Source: Mesonia aquimarina (GTDB lineage: Bacteria > Bacteroidota > Bacteroidia > Flavobacteriales > Flavobacteriaceae). Taken from it: 64,000 nt of DNA. Location of the stretch: NCBI RefSeq assembly GCF_003667275.1, contig NZ_RCNV01000004.1, positions 124,001-188,000 of the forward strand. Reading direction: 5' to 3'. Both the position numbers and the translations under genes were made by a program. Positions 51,645-60,307 of the stretch are shown piece after piece. The notes below the pieces were generated by a model. That model saw nothing but the letters and a program-made list of their open reading frames with translations. It was not told the DNA's origin and searched no databases. Position 1 is the stretch's first letter, and every line of letters begins with the position of its first letter.

Positions 51645-52458
51645 GCCTCATACAAAACAATATAAATTGTCCATCTTGATTAATCAGGGTGGACTTTCTT
51701 TTTGTATTTCTAATATAGAAAACAATAAACTTGTGTCTTTTTTTACCGAAGATTTTTCTGAAAAAAAAGATCCTGAATATATTGAAAAGCAATTAGAACA
51801 TATTTTAGCATATAAATTGAAAGATTATAAAAGTCAAATTGAAAAAGTAATCGCAATTTATGCTAATCCTCTTTATACGCTTGTTCCACGGGCTATCTTT
51901 AATGAAAAAAAACTAACAGATTATTTAAAATATAATATTAAAATCTTACCGACAGATGTGGCGGCGGTAGACCAACTTTCCACAACTGCTATAAATACTG
52001 TTTTTATTCCCTTTACAAATATTAATAATTACTTATTTGATAATTTTGGAGAGTTTACATTTAAGCATGCTTCTAGTGTCTTAACTGAAAATGCAATCAA
52101 AAATAGCGGTGCAAAAACTCAAGTTTACATAAATGTACAGCATTTTAGTTTTGATATTTGTATAGTAGATAGTAATAATAAATTACTGCTTTGTAATAAC
52201 TTTCCTTATGAAAGTCCAGAAGATTTTGTGTACTATATTTTATTTACTTTTGAGCAACTTTCACTAAATCCTGAAGAAATCCCAATTTATCTAAGTGGTT
52301 TTATTGATGAGGAAAAATCAGCTTACGCTCTGTTATACAAATATGTACGACATATAAATTTTGTAGAAAATACTAGTCAAATAAATTTTGATGAACGTAT
52401 TTTTACCAAACAAAAATATCATCAACATCACCTTATATTAAGTACCTTATGCGAATAG
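51625..52458 (+). CDS. DUF3822 family protein (PilM/actin-like)
   Basis: A 277-residue protein of the DUF3822 family, which is found in Bacteroidota. The beginning (KLSILINQGGLSFCISNIEN) has the small-residue strand-turn of an actin-like phosphate loop, and QVYINVQHFSFDICIVDSNN in the middle resembles the second phosphate segment of PilM/FtsA-type ATPases. Alternation of strand and helix supports an ASKHA fold, but the nucleotide-binding residues are not conserved well enough to be sure. The start lies within the preceding gene and the end overlaps rsmD by 10 bp, so the three are translationally coupled. Confidence 0.75.
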   Translation: MEQTTSKPHTKQYKLSILINQGGLSFCISNIENNKLVSFFTEDFSEKKDPEYIEKQLEHILAYKLKDYKSQIEKVIAIYANPLYTLVPRAIFNEKKLTDYLKYNIKILPTDVAAVDQLSTTAINTVFIPFTNINNYLFDNFGEFTFKHASSVLTENAIKNSGAKTQVYINVQHFSFDICIVDSNNKLLLCNNFPYESPEDFVYYILFTFEQLSLNPEEIPIYLSGFIDEEKSAYALLYKYVRHINFVENTSQINFDERIFTKQKYHQHHLILSTLCE

Positions 52459-52985
52459 TTTCCGGAAAATTTAAAGGAAAACGAATTGTAGCCCCAAAAA
52501 AGCTTCCAATCCGCCCCACAAAAGATATGGCAAAAGAGGCACTTTTTAATATTTTAGCTAATCGTGTACACTTTTCAAGTCTTTCTGTTTTAGACCTATT
52601 TGCAGGTTCTGGGAATATTAGTTACGAATTTGCTTCTAGAGGAACCGAAAATTTAATAGCAGTTGATGCTAATTATAATTGTATAAAATTTATTAGTCAA
52701 ACCTCCAATCAACTAGAAACACCAATAAACACTATAAAAAGTGATGTATTTAGTTATTTAGAAACATGCAAACAAAAATTTGATCTTATTTTTGCTGATC
52801 CACCTTATGATTTTGAAACTGAGAAATTTCAAGAAATAAGTCACCTGGTTTTTTCTAATAATTTAGTAAATGAAGAAGGTCTTTTAATTATTGAGCATTC
52901 TAAGCATACAGATTTATCAACTACTAAAAATTTTAAAGAACAGCGAAAATACGGAGGCTCTGTATTTTCTTTTTTTCACACTTAA
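52449..52985 (+). CDS. rsmD: 16S rRNA (guanine(966)-N2)-methyltransferase
   Basis: A 178-residue RsmD-type methyltransferase. It methylates N2 of G966 of 16S rRNA in the 30S subunit. The N-terminal MRIVSGKFKGKRIVAPK and the later RPTKDMAKEALFNIL are family signatures. The SAM-binding motif is VLDLFAGSGN near residue 52, and motif IV is FADPPYD near 116, the DPPY used for N-methylation of an exocyclic amine. Its start overlaps the DUF3822 gene by 10 bp, and a 134-residue gene follows after 18 bp. Confidence 0.95.
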   Translation: MRIVSGKFKGKRIVAPKKLPIRPTKDMAKEALFNILANRVHFSSLSVLDLFAGSGNISYEFASRGTENLIAVDANYNCIKFISQTSNQLETPINTIKSDVFSYLETCKQKFDLIFADPPYDFETEKFQEISHLVFSNNLVNEEGLLIIEHSKHTDLSTTKNFKEQRKYGGSVFSFFHT

Positions 52986-53003
52986 CACTAATTAAATTTT
53001 TTT

Positions 53004-53408
53004 ATGATTTCTCACGCCCCAGTTAAAATCATTAAAAATGAAATTGCATACCTAGAACTTTACGAAGATTATATTTTAAGTTCTGTAAATGAAGGAATTT
53101 TAATAGATGACGACATACTTCATTGGTTTCTTATGCTTTTTGATAAATATTATCCCAAAAAAAAATTTGGATATATTACTAATAGAATTAATCAGTATTC
53201 TCTAGATCCTACAGTTTACCCACTTTTGGCTATGCATAATAGTCTAGAAGCTATGGCTGTAATCAGTTATACAAATTTAGGTCAACAAAATGCTTTTTTT
53301 GAAAAAGGCTTTTTTAATAAACCTTTTGATGTTTTTTCTAATATAGAAGAAGCTAAAAATTGGGTCTTTTCAGTGTTACATATAAATAAGAAAAAAGTAG
53401 ACCTGTAA
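53004..53408 (+). CDS. STAS/SpoIIAA-like small protein
   Basis: A 134-residue protein with alternating strands and helices (KIIKNEIAYLELYEDYILSS, AVISYTNLGQQNAFFEKG), of the STAS/SpoIIAA-like type often found in Flavobacteria. The N-terminus begins MISHAPVKI with a strand start, and the final helix SNIEEAKNWVFSVL suits that fold. Function unknown. The end overlaps the 3' end of the RNase P RNA gene on the opposite strand by 11 bases. It follows rsmD by 18 bp and may be transcribed with it. Confidence 0.55.
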   Translation: MISHAPVKIIKNEIAYLELYEDYILSSVNEGILIDDDILHWFLMLFDKYYPKKKFGYITNRINQYSLDPTVYPLLAMHNSLEAMAVISYTNLGQQNAFFEKGFFNKPFDVFSNIEEAKNWVFSVLHINKKKVDL

Positions 53409-53690
53409 GCCGGATTCTGTTTATTTTAAAATAAAATACCCTTATCATTTATCTAGAATTTTTGTTGCCAAAAATTTCTGAGCTGCCTACCCTCCAGCAT
53501 TGACTGAGCAATCTTAAACGCTGGTTTACATGACATTGCACCGCATAGAGTTTACCTGATTTCACTACAGCATTACCTGTACATTCTTTCTGCTGCACTT
53601 GTCCTGATTTCACAACCGACGGCCGTTAGCCGCTATGCTGCTCTATGGTGTCCGGACTTTCCTCTAAAAATTAGCGATAAGGCGGTCTAC
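53398..53690 (-). ncRNA. rnpB: RNase P RNA
   Basis: Read on the minus strand, the RNA starts near 53690 with GTAGACC, which pairs with GGTCTAC (53404-53398) near its 3' end as helix P1, followed by a T run. Conserved bacterial RNase P elements are in place: GAGGAAAGTCCGGAC (53664-53650) at the 5' side and ACAGAATCCGGCTTACAG (53420-53403) at the 3' side, plus GAAA tetraloop-type repeats (GTGAAATCAGG). The RNA subunit cuts the 5' leader from tRNA precursors. A TATATTTG promoter box lies directly upstream. It fills the 420-base gap between the STAS-like gene and dnaX. Confidence 0.95.
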
Positions 53691-53697
53691 TTTACTG

Positions 53698-53705
53698 CAA
53701 ATATA
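53698..53705 (-). promoter_or_regulatory. rnpB -7 promoter box
   Basis: Minus strand TATATTTG, a TAnnTTTG match, 7 bases before the first paired base of the RNA at 53690, a fitting distance to the transcription start. Confidence 0.7.
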
Positions 53706-53801
53706 ATTTATCAAATAGTTTATCGTCATAATAATAGAGAAATTGTGAATAAAATTTTACAGAATTAAATTGAAAGCCTGTCATCTTTTTCAAGCTATTT
53801 A

Positions 53802-53809
53802 TATATTTG
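53802..53809 (+). promoter_or_regulatory. -7 promoter box of dnaX
   Basis: TATATTTG, a TAnnTTTG match, 19 bp before the dnaX ATG at 53829. No -33 TTG at the usual spacing. Confidence 0.6.
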
Positions 53810-53828
53810 CTGTAAGTTTATAATTTCT

Positions 53829-55550
53829 ATGGAACAATTTGTAGTATCAGCCAGAAAATACCGCCCAGAAACTTTTGAAGATGTTGTGGGCCAAAAGGCT
53901 ATTACAAACACCTTAGAAAACGCCATAAAAAATAATCATTTAGCGCAAGCTTTACTTTTTACGGGTCCGCGCGGTGTTGGCAAAACTACTTGCGCCAGAA
54001 TTCTAGCCAAAAAAATAAATCAACAAGCTACCGAAGATACCCAAGAAGATTTCGCTTTTAATATTTTTGAGTTGGATGCGGCTTCAAATAACTCGGTAGA
54101 TGATATTAGAAATTTAATAGATCAGGTTAGAATACCTCCACAAGTTGGAAAATATAAAGTCTATATTATAGACGAGGTTCATATGCTTTCGCAAGCAGCT
54201 TTTAATGCTTTTTTAAAAACCTTAGAAGAGCCCCCAAAACACGCAATTTTTATTTTAGCGACTACAGAAAAGCATAAAATAATACCTACTATTTTATCGC
54301 GTTGTCAAATATTTGATTTTAAACGAATAACTGTAACCGATGCTAAAGAATATTTAGCTAGAATAGCTAAAAACGAAGGAGTAAACGCAGAAGACGGTGC
54401 ATTGCATATTATTGCTCAAAAGGCAGATGGTGCTATGCGTGATGCACTTTCTATTTACGATCGTGTTGTTAGTTTTAGCGGAAAAGATCTAACAAGAACT
54501 GCCGTTACAGAAAACTTAAACGTTCTTGATTATGAAACTTATTTTACTTCAACCGATTTAATTCTTGAAAATAAAATTCCAGAACTTCTTCTTCAATACA
54601 ATGAGGTTTTAGCGAAAGGTTTTGATGGGCATCATTACATTGCTGGCTTAGCTTCTCATTTTAGAGATTTGCTCGTTTGTAAAAATCAGTCTACAATTCA
54701 ACTTTTAGAAGTTGGCGAAGAAACTAAAGCAAAATATTTTGAACAATCTCAAAAAGCTTCACAAGAATTTTTGTTGAAAGGAATTGAATTAGCAAATGAG
54801 TGCGATTTAAAATACAAATCGAGTAAAAATCCGCGCCTGCTGGTAGAATTAACCATTATGCAATTAGCCTCTATCACTTTTGATGGAGAAAAAAAAAAGT
54901 CTGAGCGCTTCATAATACCGGCTTCTAATTTTATAAGCACTAAAAAAGCAGTTCCGGTTTCTTCAGCATCTAAAGAAATTATTCAGGAAAATGAGCATCC
55001 TGTAGATGCCTCTCCCGTAATAGCCGGTGAACGTAATTCTTTACCCGAAAAATCTACATCTACACGGCCTAAATTAGGGTTAAAATCTAAAAAGAAAACT
55101 TCAGGTTTATCTATAAAAAGTATTAGTGAGAAGAAAAAATTGCAAGAAGAACAGGCAAAAAAGGTAATGGCAAGTAAAGTAGAACTTGATGAAGACTTTA
55201 CTGAAACGCAAGTTCTAGCTGCTTGGAACGAACATATTACTAAACTAAAAAAAAGAGGCGCAAAAATTTTAGCTTCCATTTTAGAAACAGACACACCAAC
55301 TATAAACGGAAAAGTTTTACAAATAGAACTTCCAAATTCTACTATGAAAGTAGAGTTAAATCGAGCAAAAGGACCGCTTTTAAATTACATAAGAAAGCAA
55401 GTGAAAAATAGTTTTATTGAGCTCGAAATTACAGTAAATGAAGAAGTTTCAAAAAAATATGCTTTTACAACGCGCGAAAAATTTGAAAAACTTAAAGAAA
55501 AAAATCCGTTAATAGATAAATTACGTTCAACTTTTGATTTAGATATTTAA
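53829..55550 (+). CDS. dnaX: DNA polymerase III subunit gamma/tau
   Basis: A 573-residue clamp-loader ATPase. Walker A is GPRGVGKTT at residues 46-54, and the Walker B/DEAH region reads VYIIDEVHMLSQAAFNA near 115. SRCQ with the Arg finger follows near 155. The zinc-binding Cys cluster that bacterial DnaX normally has between Walker A and the ELDAASNN motif is absent; QQATEDTQEDFAFN takes its place, as in other Flavobacteria. The C-terminal ~200 residues are a charged linker and a short domain for the polymerase. The stop is 3 bp from miaE. No slippery run for a gamma-form frameshift is evident. Confidence 0.95.
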   Translation: MEQFVVSARKYRPETFEDVVGQKAITNTLENAIKNNHLAQALLFTGPRGVGKTTCARILAKKINQQATEDTQEDFAFNIFELDAASNNSVDDIRNLIDQVRIPPQVGKYKVYIIDEVHMLSQAAFNAFLKTLEEPPKHAIFILATTEKHKIIPTILSRCQIFDFKRITVTDAKEYLARIAKNEGVNAEDGALHIIAQKADGAMRDALSIYDRVVSFSGKDLTRTAVTENLNVLDYETYFTSTDLILENKIPELLLQYNEVLAKGFDGHHYIAGLASHFRDLLVCKNQSTIQLLEVGEETKAKYFEQSQKASQEFLLKGIELANECDLKYKSSKNPRLLVELTIMQLASITFDGEKKKSERFIIPASNFISTKKAVPVSSASKEIIQENEHPVDASPVIAGERNSLPEKSTSTRPKLGLKSKKKTSGLSIKSISEKKKLQEEQAKKVMASKVELDEDFTETQVLAAWNEHITKLKKRGAKILASILETDTPTINGKVLQIELPNSTMKVELNRAKGPLLNYIRKQVKNSFIELEITVNEEVSKKYAFTTREKFEKLKEKNPLIDKLRSTFDLDI

Positions 55551-55553
55551 TTT

Positions 55554-56135
55554 ATGCTAGGTTTAAAACTTCCCACAGACCCAAGATGGGCAAATATTGC
55601 CGAAAAAAACATCAAAGAAATTTTAATAGATCACGCTTATTGCGAACAGAAAGCGGCTTCAACTGCAATTTCGTTAATTGTAAGTTTTCCGGAATATGAA
55701 GAATTAGTAATCGCAATGACCGATTTAGTGCAAGAAGAGATAAGCCATTTTAAAATGGTTCACGATAAAATCGTGGAACGAGGCTATACCATGGGAAGAG
55801 ACCGACGCGATTATTACGTGGTAGAATTGATGAAGTTTTTCCCGAAAGGTGGAAGCAGAATCAACCAAATGGTTCATCGATTATTATACGCGGCATTAAT
55901 TGAAGCAAGAAGTTGCGAACGGTTTAAATTGTTATCTGAAGAGCTAGAAGAAAAAGAATTACGCACGTTCTACAAAAAATTAATGATTAGTGAAGCCAAT
56001 CATTATACCATGTTTTTAAATTTTGCCAGGAAATATGGAGATACAGAAGAGGTAAATCAAAAATGGCAAGAACTCTTAGAATACGAAGCCAAAATTATGC
56101 AGAGCTTTAGCGATGGCGAAGGAATTCACGGATAA
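55554..56135 (+). CDS. miaE: tRNA-(ms2io6A37) hydroxylase
   Basis: A 193-residue ferritin-like diiron protein. MiaE hydroxylates the isopentenyl side chain of ms2i6A at tRNA position 37. The diiron ligands are in the QEEISHF segment (residues ~61-67, the EExxH pattern) and the SEANHYTMF part near residue 150. The Ala/Arg-rich IEARSCERFKLLSEEL helix gives the middle pair. Because it needs O2 and iron, it is an oxygen-dependent tRNA modifier. It starts 3 bp after the dnaX stop and is followed 9 bp later by a methyltransferase gene. Confidence 0.9.
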   Translation: MLGLKLPTDPRWANIAEKNIKEILIDHAYCEQKAASTAISLIVSFPEYEELVIAMTDLVQEEISHFKMVHDKIVERGYTMGRDRRDYYVVELMKFFPKGGSRINQMVHRLLYAALIEARSCERFKLLSEELEEKELRTFYKKLMISEANHYTMFLNFARKYGDTEEVNQKWQELLEYEAKIMQSFSDGEGIHG

Positions 56136-56144
56136 ATCATAAAA

Positions 56145-56759
56145 ATGAGTAACAAGAAACAACATTGGGAAAATGTTTACGAAACTAAAGATTTAAATCA
56201 AGTGAGTTGGTATCAAACTACGCCCAAAACTTCACTAGAGAGTATAAAAAAAGCGGAGTTAAAAAAAGATGCAGCAATTATTGATATTGGTGGCGGACAT
56301 AGTTTTTTGGTTGATCATTTAGTCAATTTAGGCTACACAAATATTAGCGTATTAGATATTTCTGAAAAAGCGCTAAAAAAAGCTCAAGATCGTTTAGGTG
56401 AACAAGCTACAAAAGTGAATTGGGTTGTAAGTGATGTTACTTCTTTCCAGCCTTCACAAAAATATGATTTATGGCATGACCGCGCGGCTTTTCATTTTTT
56501 AACTGAAGAAAATGATATTCAAAATTATTATAAAGTTTGTACTTCTGCTTTAAAAAGTGGAGCGCAATTAATGATAAGTACTTTTGGTGAAAATGGTCCA
56601 AAAAAATGTAGTGCTTTACCTACAGAAAATTATAATTCCGAAAAATTAAATCAAGTTTTTAACGAAAATTTTGATCAGGTAAATTGTTTTACTGAAAATC
56701 ATATCACGCCAAATAAGAAAAATCAGGAATTTCAGACCTGTATTTTTCAGAGAAAATAA
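56145..56759 (+). CDS. Class I SAM-dependent methyltransferase
   Basis: A 204-residue class I methyltransferase. Motif I is IIDIGGGHSFLVDHLV near residues 45-60, followed by ISVLDISEKALKKAQ as the second strand, and the WHDRAAFHFLTEENDIQNYY region is motif IV and its surroundings, typical of the small-molecule methyltransferases related to thiopurine/tellurite enzymes. The substrate is unknown. It may share a transcript with miaE (9 bp gap). The N-terminal HWENVYETKDLNQVSWYQ is a typical opening for this subgroup. Confidence 0.82.
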   Translation: MSNKKQHWENVYETKDLNQVSWYQTTPKTSLESIKKAELKKDAAIIDIGGGHSFLVDHLVNLGYTNISVLDISEKALKKAQDRLGEQATKVNWVVSDVTSFQPSQKYDLWHDRAAFHFLTEENDIQNYYKVCTSALKSGAQLMISTFGENGPKKCSALPTENYNSEKLNQVFNENFDQVNCFTENHITPNKKNQEFQTCIFQRK

Positions 56760-56821
56760 ACTATTTCAGGTCAAGCCCACGGAGCATTTTAATAGAAAAA
56801 AAATTCAATTTCAAAACAAGT

Positions 56822-57724
56822 CTAATTTTCTTCGGCTTTTGCTTCGTTGTAAAGTGATTTTATAATTCCATCGGCAAGTCCAATTTTTGGAACATAAACT
56901 TTTCTGGCTCTGCTCCATTTCATGGCAGAAAGGTAAATTTTTGCTGCTGGAATAATTACATCTGCCCTATCTTGATTCAAATTCAATTCAGAAATTCGTT
57001 CTTCGTATGTAAGCGAATTTAACAGCTGATAATAAGAGCTCAAATAAAAATAAGATAAGGGTTTACCCATTTTTTTTCCGCTTGATTTGAATATATTATT
57101 AATATTTCCTCCGGAACCAATTAACGAAATTTTTGAGTAATTTTTTGTTTGCATTTTAATCCAATCTTCTACATCATCCCACATTTTATCTTCTACAATA
57201 TCATTTAATAAACGTACTGTTCCTAATTTAAATGATTTTGAAGCAATAGTCTTTCCGTTAGAATACATGGTTAATTCGGTACTTCCACCACCTACATCTA
57301 CATACAAATAGTTTTTATCATCTTGTATTAATTCGTGTAAATCTGTTGCTGCTATTATAGCCGCTTCGTGTTCACCATCAATTATTTCAATATCTATTCC
57401 GGTATCATTTCTTACTTTCTCCGCTAACATTTTTCCATTGGAAGCATCGCGCATTGCAGAAGTAGCACAAGCTTTGTAGCGTTCTATTTTATGAGATTTC
57501 ATCAATAAATCAAAAGCGCGCATGGTATCTTCCATCCGAAGTAAATTTTCTTCAGAAATTTTTCCATTAACAAAAACATCTTCCCCTAGACGGATAGGTA
57601 CACGCACTAAGGATGTTTTTTTAAACGTAGGTTCTTTATTTTCGGGTTCGGTAATAGTAGAAACCAATAATCTTACGGCGTTAGAACCGATATCAATTGC
57701 TGCGTATTTTCTGATTTTTAGCAC
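56822..57724 (-). CDS. ppx: Exopolyphosphatase (Ppx/GppA family)
   Basis: A 300-residue phosphatase of the ASKHA fold, starting with GTG at 57724 (MLKIRKYAAIDIGSNAVRLLV). The phosphate-1 motif is AIDIGSNAVRLLV, and the phosphate-2 motif YVDVGGGSTELTMY near residue 140. The length matches the short Ppx/GppA form of this phylum, without the C-terminal HD domain. It should hydrolyse terminal phosphates of long polyphosphate or pppGpp. It lies 7 bp downstream of ppk, so synthesis and breakdown of polyphosphate are in one operon, with sixA ahead of ppk. Confidence 0.9.
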   Translation of the reverse strand: MLKIRKYAAIDIGSNAVRLLVSTITEPENKEPTFKKTSLVRVPIRLGEDVFVNGKISEENLLRMEDTMRAFDLLMKSHKIERYKACATSAMRDASNGKMLAEKVRNDTGIDIEIIDGEHEAAIIAATDLHELIQDDKNYLYVDVGGGSTELTMYSNGKTIASKSFKLGTVRLLNDIVEDKMWDDVEDWIKMQTKNYSKISLIGSGGNINNIFKSSGKKMGKPLSYFYLSSYYQLLNSLTYEERISELNLNQDRADVIIPAAKIYLSAMKWSRARKVYVPKIGLADGIIKSLYNEAKAEEN

Positions 57725-57731
57725 GTAGTTT

Positions 57732-59804
57732 TTATTTATGATGAGCCAATTTTTCTAAGTAATAATCGTAAGTAGCAAACTGACTTCTTAATTTAGGCTT
57801 TTTATTTTTTCTATAATCGTTTTCTTTAGTTGATGAAAAATCGCGCGCTTTTACATTGTCATTCCAACAAATATTAAACGTGTCTAATAATTCTTTTTGA
57901 ATGTCTTCTTGATAAATTGGGCAAGTAATTTCTACTCGATTATCGAGGTTTCTTGTCATCCAATCTGCGGAAGAAATAAAGGTTTTTCTATCGCCTCCAT
58001 TTTCAAAAATATATAATCGCGGATGTTCTAAGTATTTATCAATAATACTAATAGCTTCAATATTCTCACTCATTCCCTTAACACCAGGGATTAAACAACA
58101 AATACCACGAACAATAATTTGTATTTTAACTCCCGCATTACTCGCTTCATATAATTTATCAATCATTTTTCGATCAGACAAACTATTAAACTTAATTTTT
58201 ATACCGTTTGGCTTTCCTGCTTTTGCGTTGGCGATTTCTACATTAATTAAACGCTCAAAAGCATTTCTAGAATAATGTGGAGAAACTATAATATGCTTGT
58301 ATTTATTTACTTTATAATTAATTTCAAAAAAGTTGAATACCTTATTTACATCTTTTAATAAAGATTGATGTGCCGTAAAAAGTGTATAATCAGTATAAAT
58401 TTTTGCTGTTGCTTCATTAAAATTTCCGGTACTTATAAAACCATATTTTTTTAATTTTTTATCTTCTAACCGCTCAATAACACAAGCTTTACTATGTACT
58501 TTTAGTCCAGGAACCCCAAAGATTAATTTTACTCCTTCACGCTGCATTTGTTCTGCATAACGAATATTGTTAGCTTCGTCAAAACGAGCGCGTAACTCAA
58601 TTGCCACTGTTACGGTTTTTCCATTTTTAACGGCATTGATTAACGAACTGGCAATGTGGGAAATTTCTGCTAATCGATAAATGGTAATTTTAATACTTTT
58701 TACCATAGGGTCTAATGCGGCTTCTCGTAAAAATTTAACCGTATAAGAAAAAGTATGGTAAGGTGTATATTGCAAATAGTCTTTATGCTCTATTTTTTGA
58801 AGTAAACTTCCGTTTAGCGATAAACCTTCTACCGGCAGGGCAGCATATTTTGGATACAATAAATTTTTTGCATTTAAGCTCGGAAAATTCATATAATCTT
58901 TCCTGTTATGATAACGACCACCGGGAATAATACTATCAGAATCATCAATTCCCATCTTAGAAAGTAAAAATTTAAGCGTATCCTTATCTATATTTTTATC
59001 GTAAACAAAACGAACAGGTTCTCCTTCTATTCTATCTTTTATACTTGATAATAGTTTTTCAATATAACTTTTATCTAAATCGCCACCCATATCCAATTCT
59101 GCATCTCGTGTAATTTTAATCATATGTGCAGAAATAGTTTCGTAATCAAAAATGCTAAAAAGGCTCTTTAAATTATATCGAATTAAATCATCTAAAATAA
59201 TAATATATTTATCCTGATTTTCTGAAGGCAACTCTACAAAACGCCCGATTCCTCTCGGGATTTCGATTAAAATATAGCGTTTTTCTAAGGCTTTTCCTTC
59301 TTCTTTTTTCAAGGTCATTTTTACGGCTAAATAAGCAGCACTATCTTTTAAACGCGGAATTTCTTCTAAATCGTTTAATACAATAGTTACCAATGCTGGA
59401 CTCACTTTTTGAAGAAAAAAATCTTGTACAAATTGCCCTTGTTTTTCTGAAACCTCATCTTCTTTAATAATAAAGATACCGTGTTCTTTTAACTTTCGTT
59501 GAATATTACTCAGAATCTTTAGACTTGTACTTTGCTGCTGAATAACTATTTGCGTAATTTCCTTCAGCAGTTCACTTGCTGTAACACCTCCCAGTGCTTT
59601 TTTACCACCTTTCCCGGCTTGATCAATTCGTTTTACGGTAGCGTAACGCACCTTAAAAAACTCATCTAAATTATTTGAAAAAATTCCTAAAAACCGAAGC
59701 CGTTCTAATAATGGTACGCTCTCATCTGCGGCTTCTTGCAACACACGTGCATTAAATTGTAACCAACTAATTTCTCTATTAATGTAGGTTTTTTTATTAT
59801 CCAT
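57732..59804 (-). CDS. ppk: Polyphosphate kinase 1
   Basis: A 690-residue PPK1 of normal length, which makes inorganic polyphosphate from ATP via a phosphohistidine. The N-terminal part begins NREISWLQFNARVLQEA. The middle PLD-like core has HSKACVIERLED near residue 430, with the catalytic His, and YGFISTGNFNEATAKIY follows. The C-terminal HxK-type segment comes from PHYSRNAFERLIN. Membrane association is typical. It starts exactly one base after the end of sixA and is followed by ppx, so the three form an operon on this strand. Confidence 0.96.
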   Translation of the reverse strand: MDNKKTYINREISWLQFNARVLQEAADESVPLLERLRFLGIFSNNLDEFFKVRYATVKRIDQAGKGGKKALGGVTASELLKEITQIVIQQQSTSLKILSNIQRKLKEHGIFIIKEDEVSEKQGQFVQDFFLQKVSPALVTIVLNDLEEIPRLKDSAAYLAVKMTLKKEEGKALEKRYILIEIPRGIGRFVELPSENQDKYIIILDDLIRYNLKSLFSIFDYETISAHMIKITRDAELDMGGDLDKSYIEKLLSSIKDRIEGEPVRFVYDKNIDKDTLKFLLSKMGIDDSDSIIPGGRYHNRKDYMNFPSLNAKNLLYPKYAALPVEGLSLNGSLLQKIEHKDYLQYTPYHTFSYTVKFLREAALDPMVKSIKITIYRLAEISHIASSLINAVKNGKTVTVAIELRARFDEANNIRYAEQMQREGVKLIFGVPGLKVHSKACVIERLEDKKLKKYGFISTGNFNEATAKIYTDYTLFTAHQSLLKDVNKVFNFFEINYKVNKYKHIIVSPHYSRNAFERLINVEIANAKAGKPNGIKIKFNSLSDRKMIDKLYEASNAGVKIQIIVRGICCLIPGVKGMSENIEAISIIDKYLEHPRLYIFENGGDRKTFISSADWMTRNLDNRVEITCPIYQEDIQKELLDTFNICWNDNVKARDFSSTKENDYRKNKKPKLRSQFATYDYYLEKLAHHK

Positions 59805-60290
59805 CTATTTAAAAGTCTTAGGAAATAAGGTTACTAATGTTTTTCCTTTGCTGATTTCTTTCCAAGAATTTACGTCAAAATCTATAACCACTAAACCTGT
59901 AGTCGGCACATTATCTATGGCTTTATCTCCCAGTAAATTCACTAAAACTGTCATAGCAGGATTATGACCAAAAACCATCAATTTATCTATTGAATTATCT
60001 TGATTTTTGATTATCGAAAGTAATTCATCTTCATCAAAAGTGTATAAATCGTCTATTACTTTAAAATCCTCATCAGCTACAGAAAGTCCTTTTTTAAAAA
60101 GTTTTGCAGTTTCTAAAGCTCTAACCGCTTTGCTTGAAATTAGTTTTATCGGTTTATTTGCATATAACTTAAATGCATTTATTATTAATTCAGCATCAGT
60201 ATAACCACGTTTTTTTAGTGGTCTTTTTTCATCAGGCAAATTATTTTCCCAAGAAGATTTTCCGTGACGTACTAAAATTAATTTTTTCAT
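59805..60290 (-). CDS. sixA: SixA-like phosphohistidine phosphatase
   Basis: A 161-residue histidine phosphatase of the SixA type. The catalytic RHG reads LVRHGKSSWEN at residues 6-16 with the phosphohistidine His, and the second core His is in MVFGHNPAMTVLV near residue 110. SixA in E. coli dephosphorylates the Hpt domain of ArcB or the PTS protein NPr. Here it abuts ppk without a gap, and PPK1 itself carries a phosphohistidine, so a link with polyphosphate metabolism is a fair hypothesis. pdxH lies upstream with an 18-bp space. Confidence 0.88.
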   Translation of the reverse strand: MKKLILVRHGKSSWENNLPDEKRPLKKRGYTDAELIINAFKLYANKPIKLISSKAVRALETAKLFKKGLSVADEDFKVIDDLYTFDEDELLSIIKNQDNSIDKLMVFGHNPAMTVLVNLLGDKAIDNVPTTGLVVIDFDVNSWKEISKGKTLVTLFPKTFK

Positions 60291-60307
60291 TTTTAAAACG
60301 TTTTAAA

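Noticed and set aside
53409-53828. Apparent gene-free gap or decayed gene
   Set aside because: It is the RNase P RNA on the minus strand, with P1 ends and the conserved 5' and 3' motifs.
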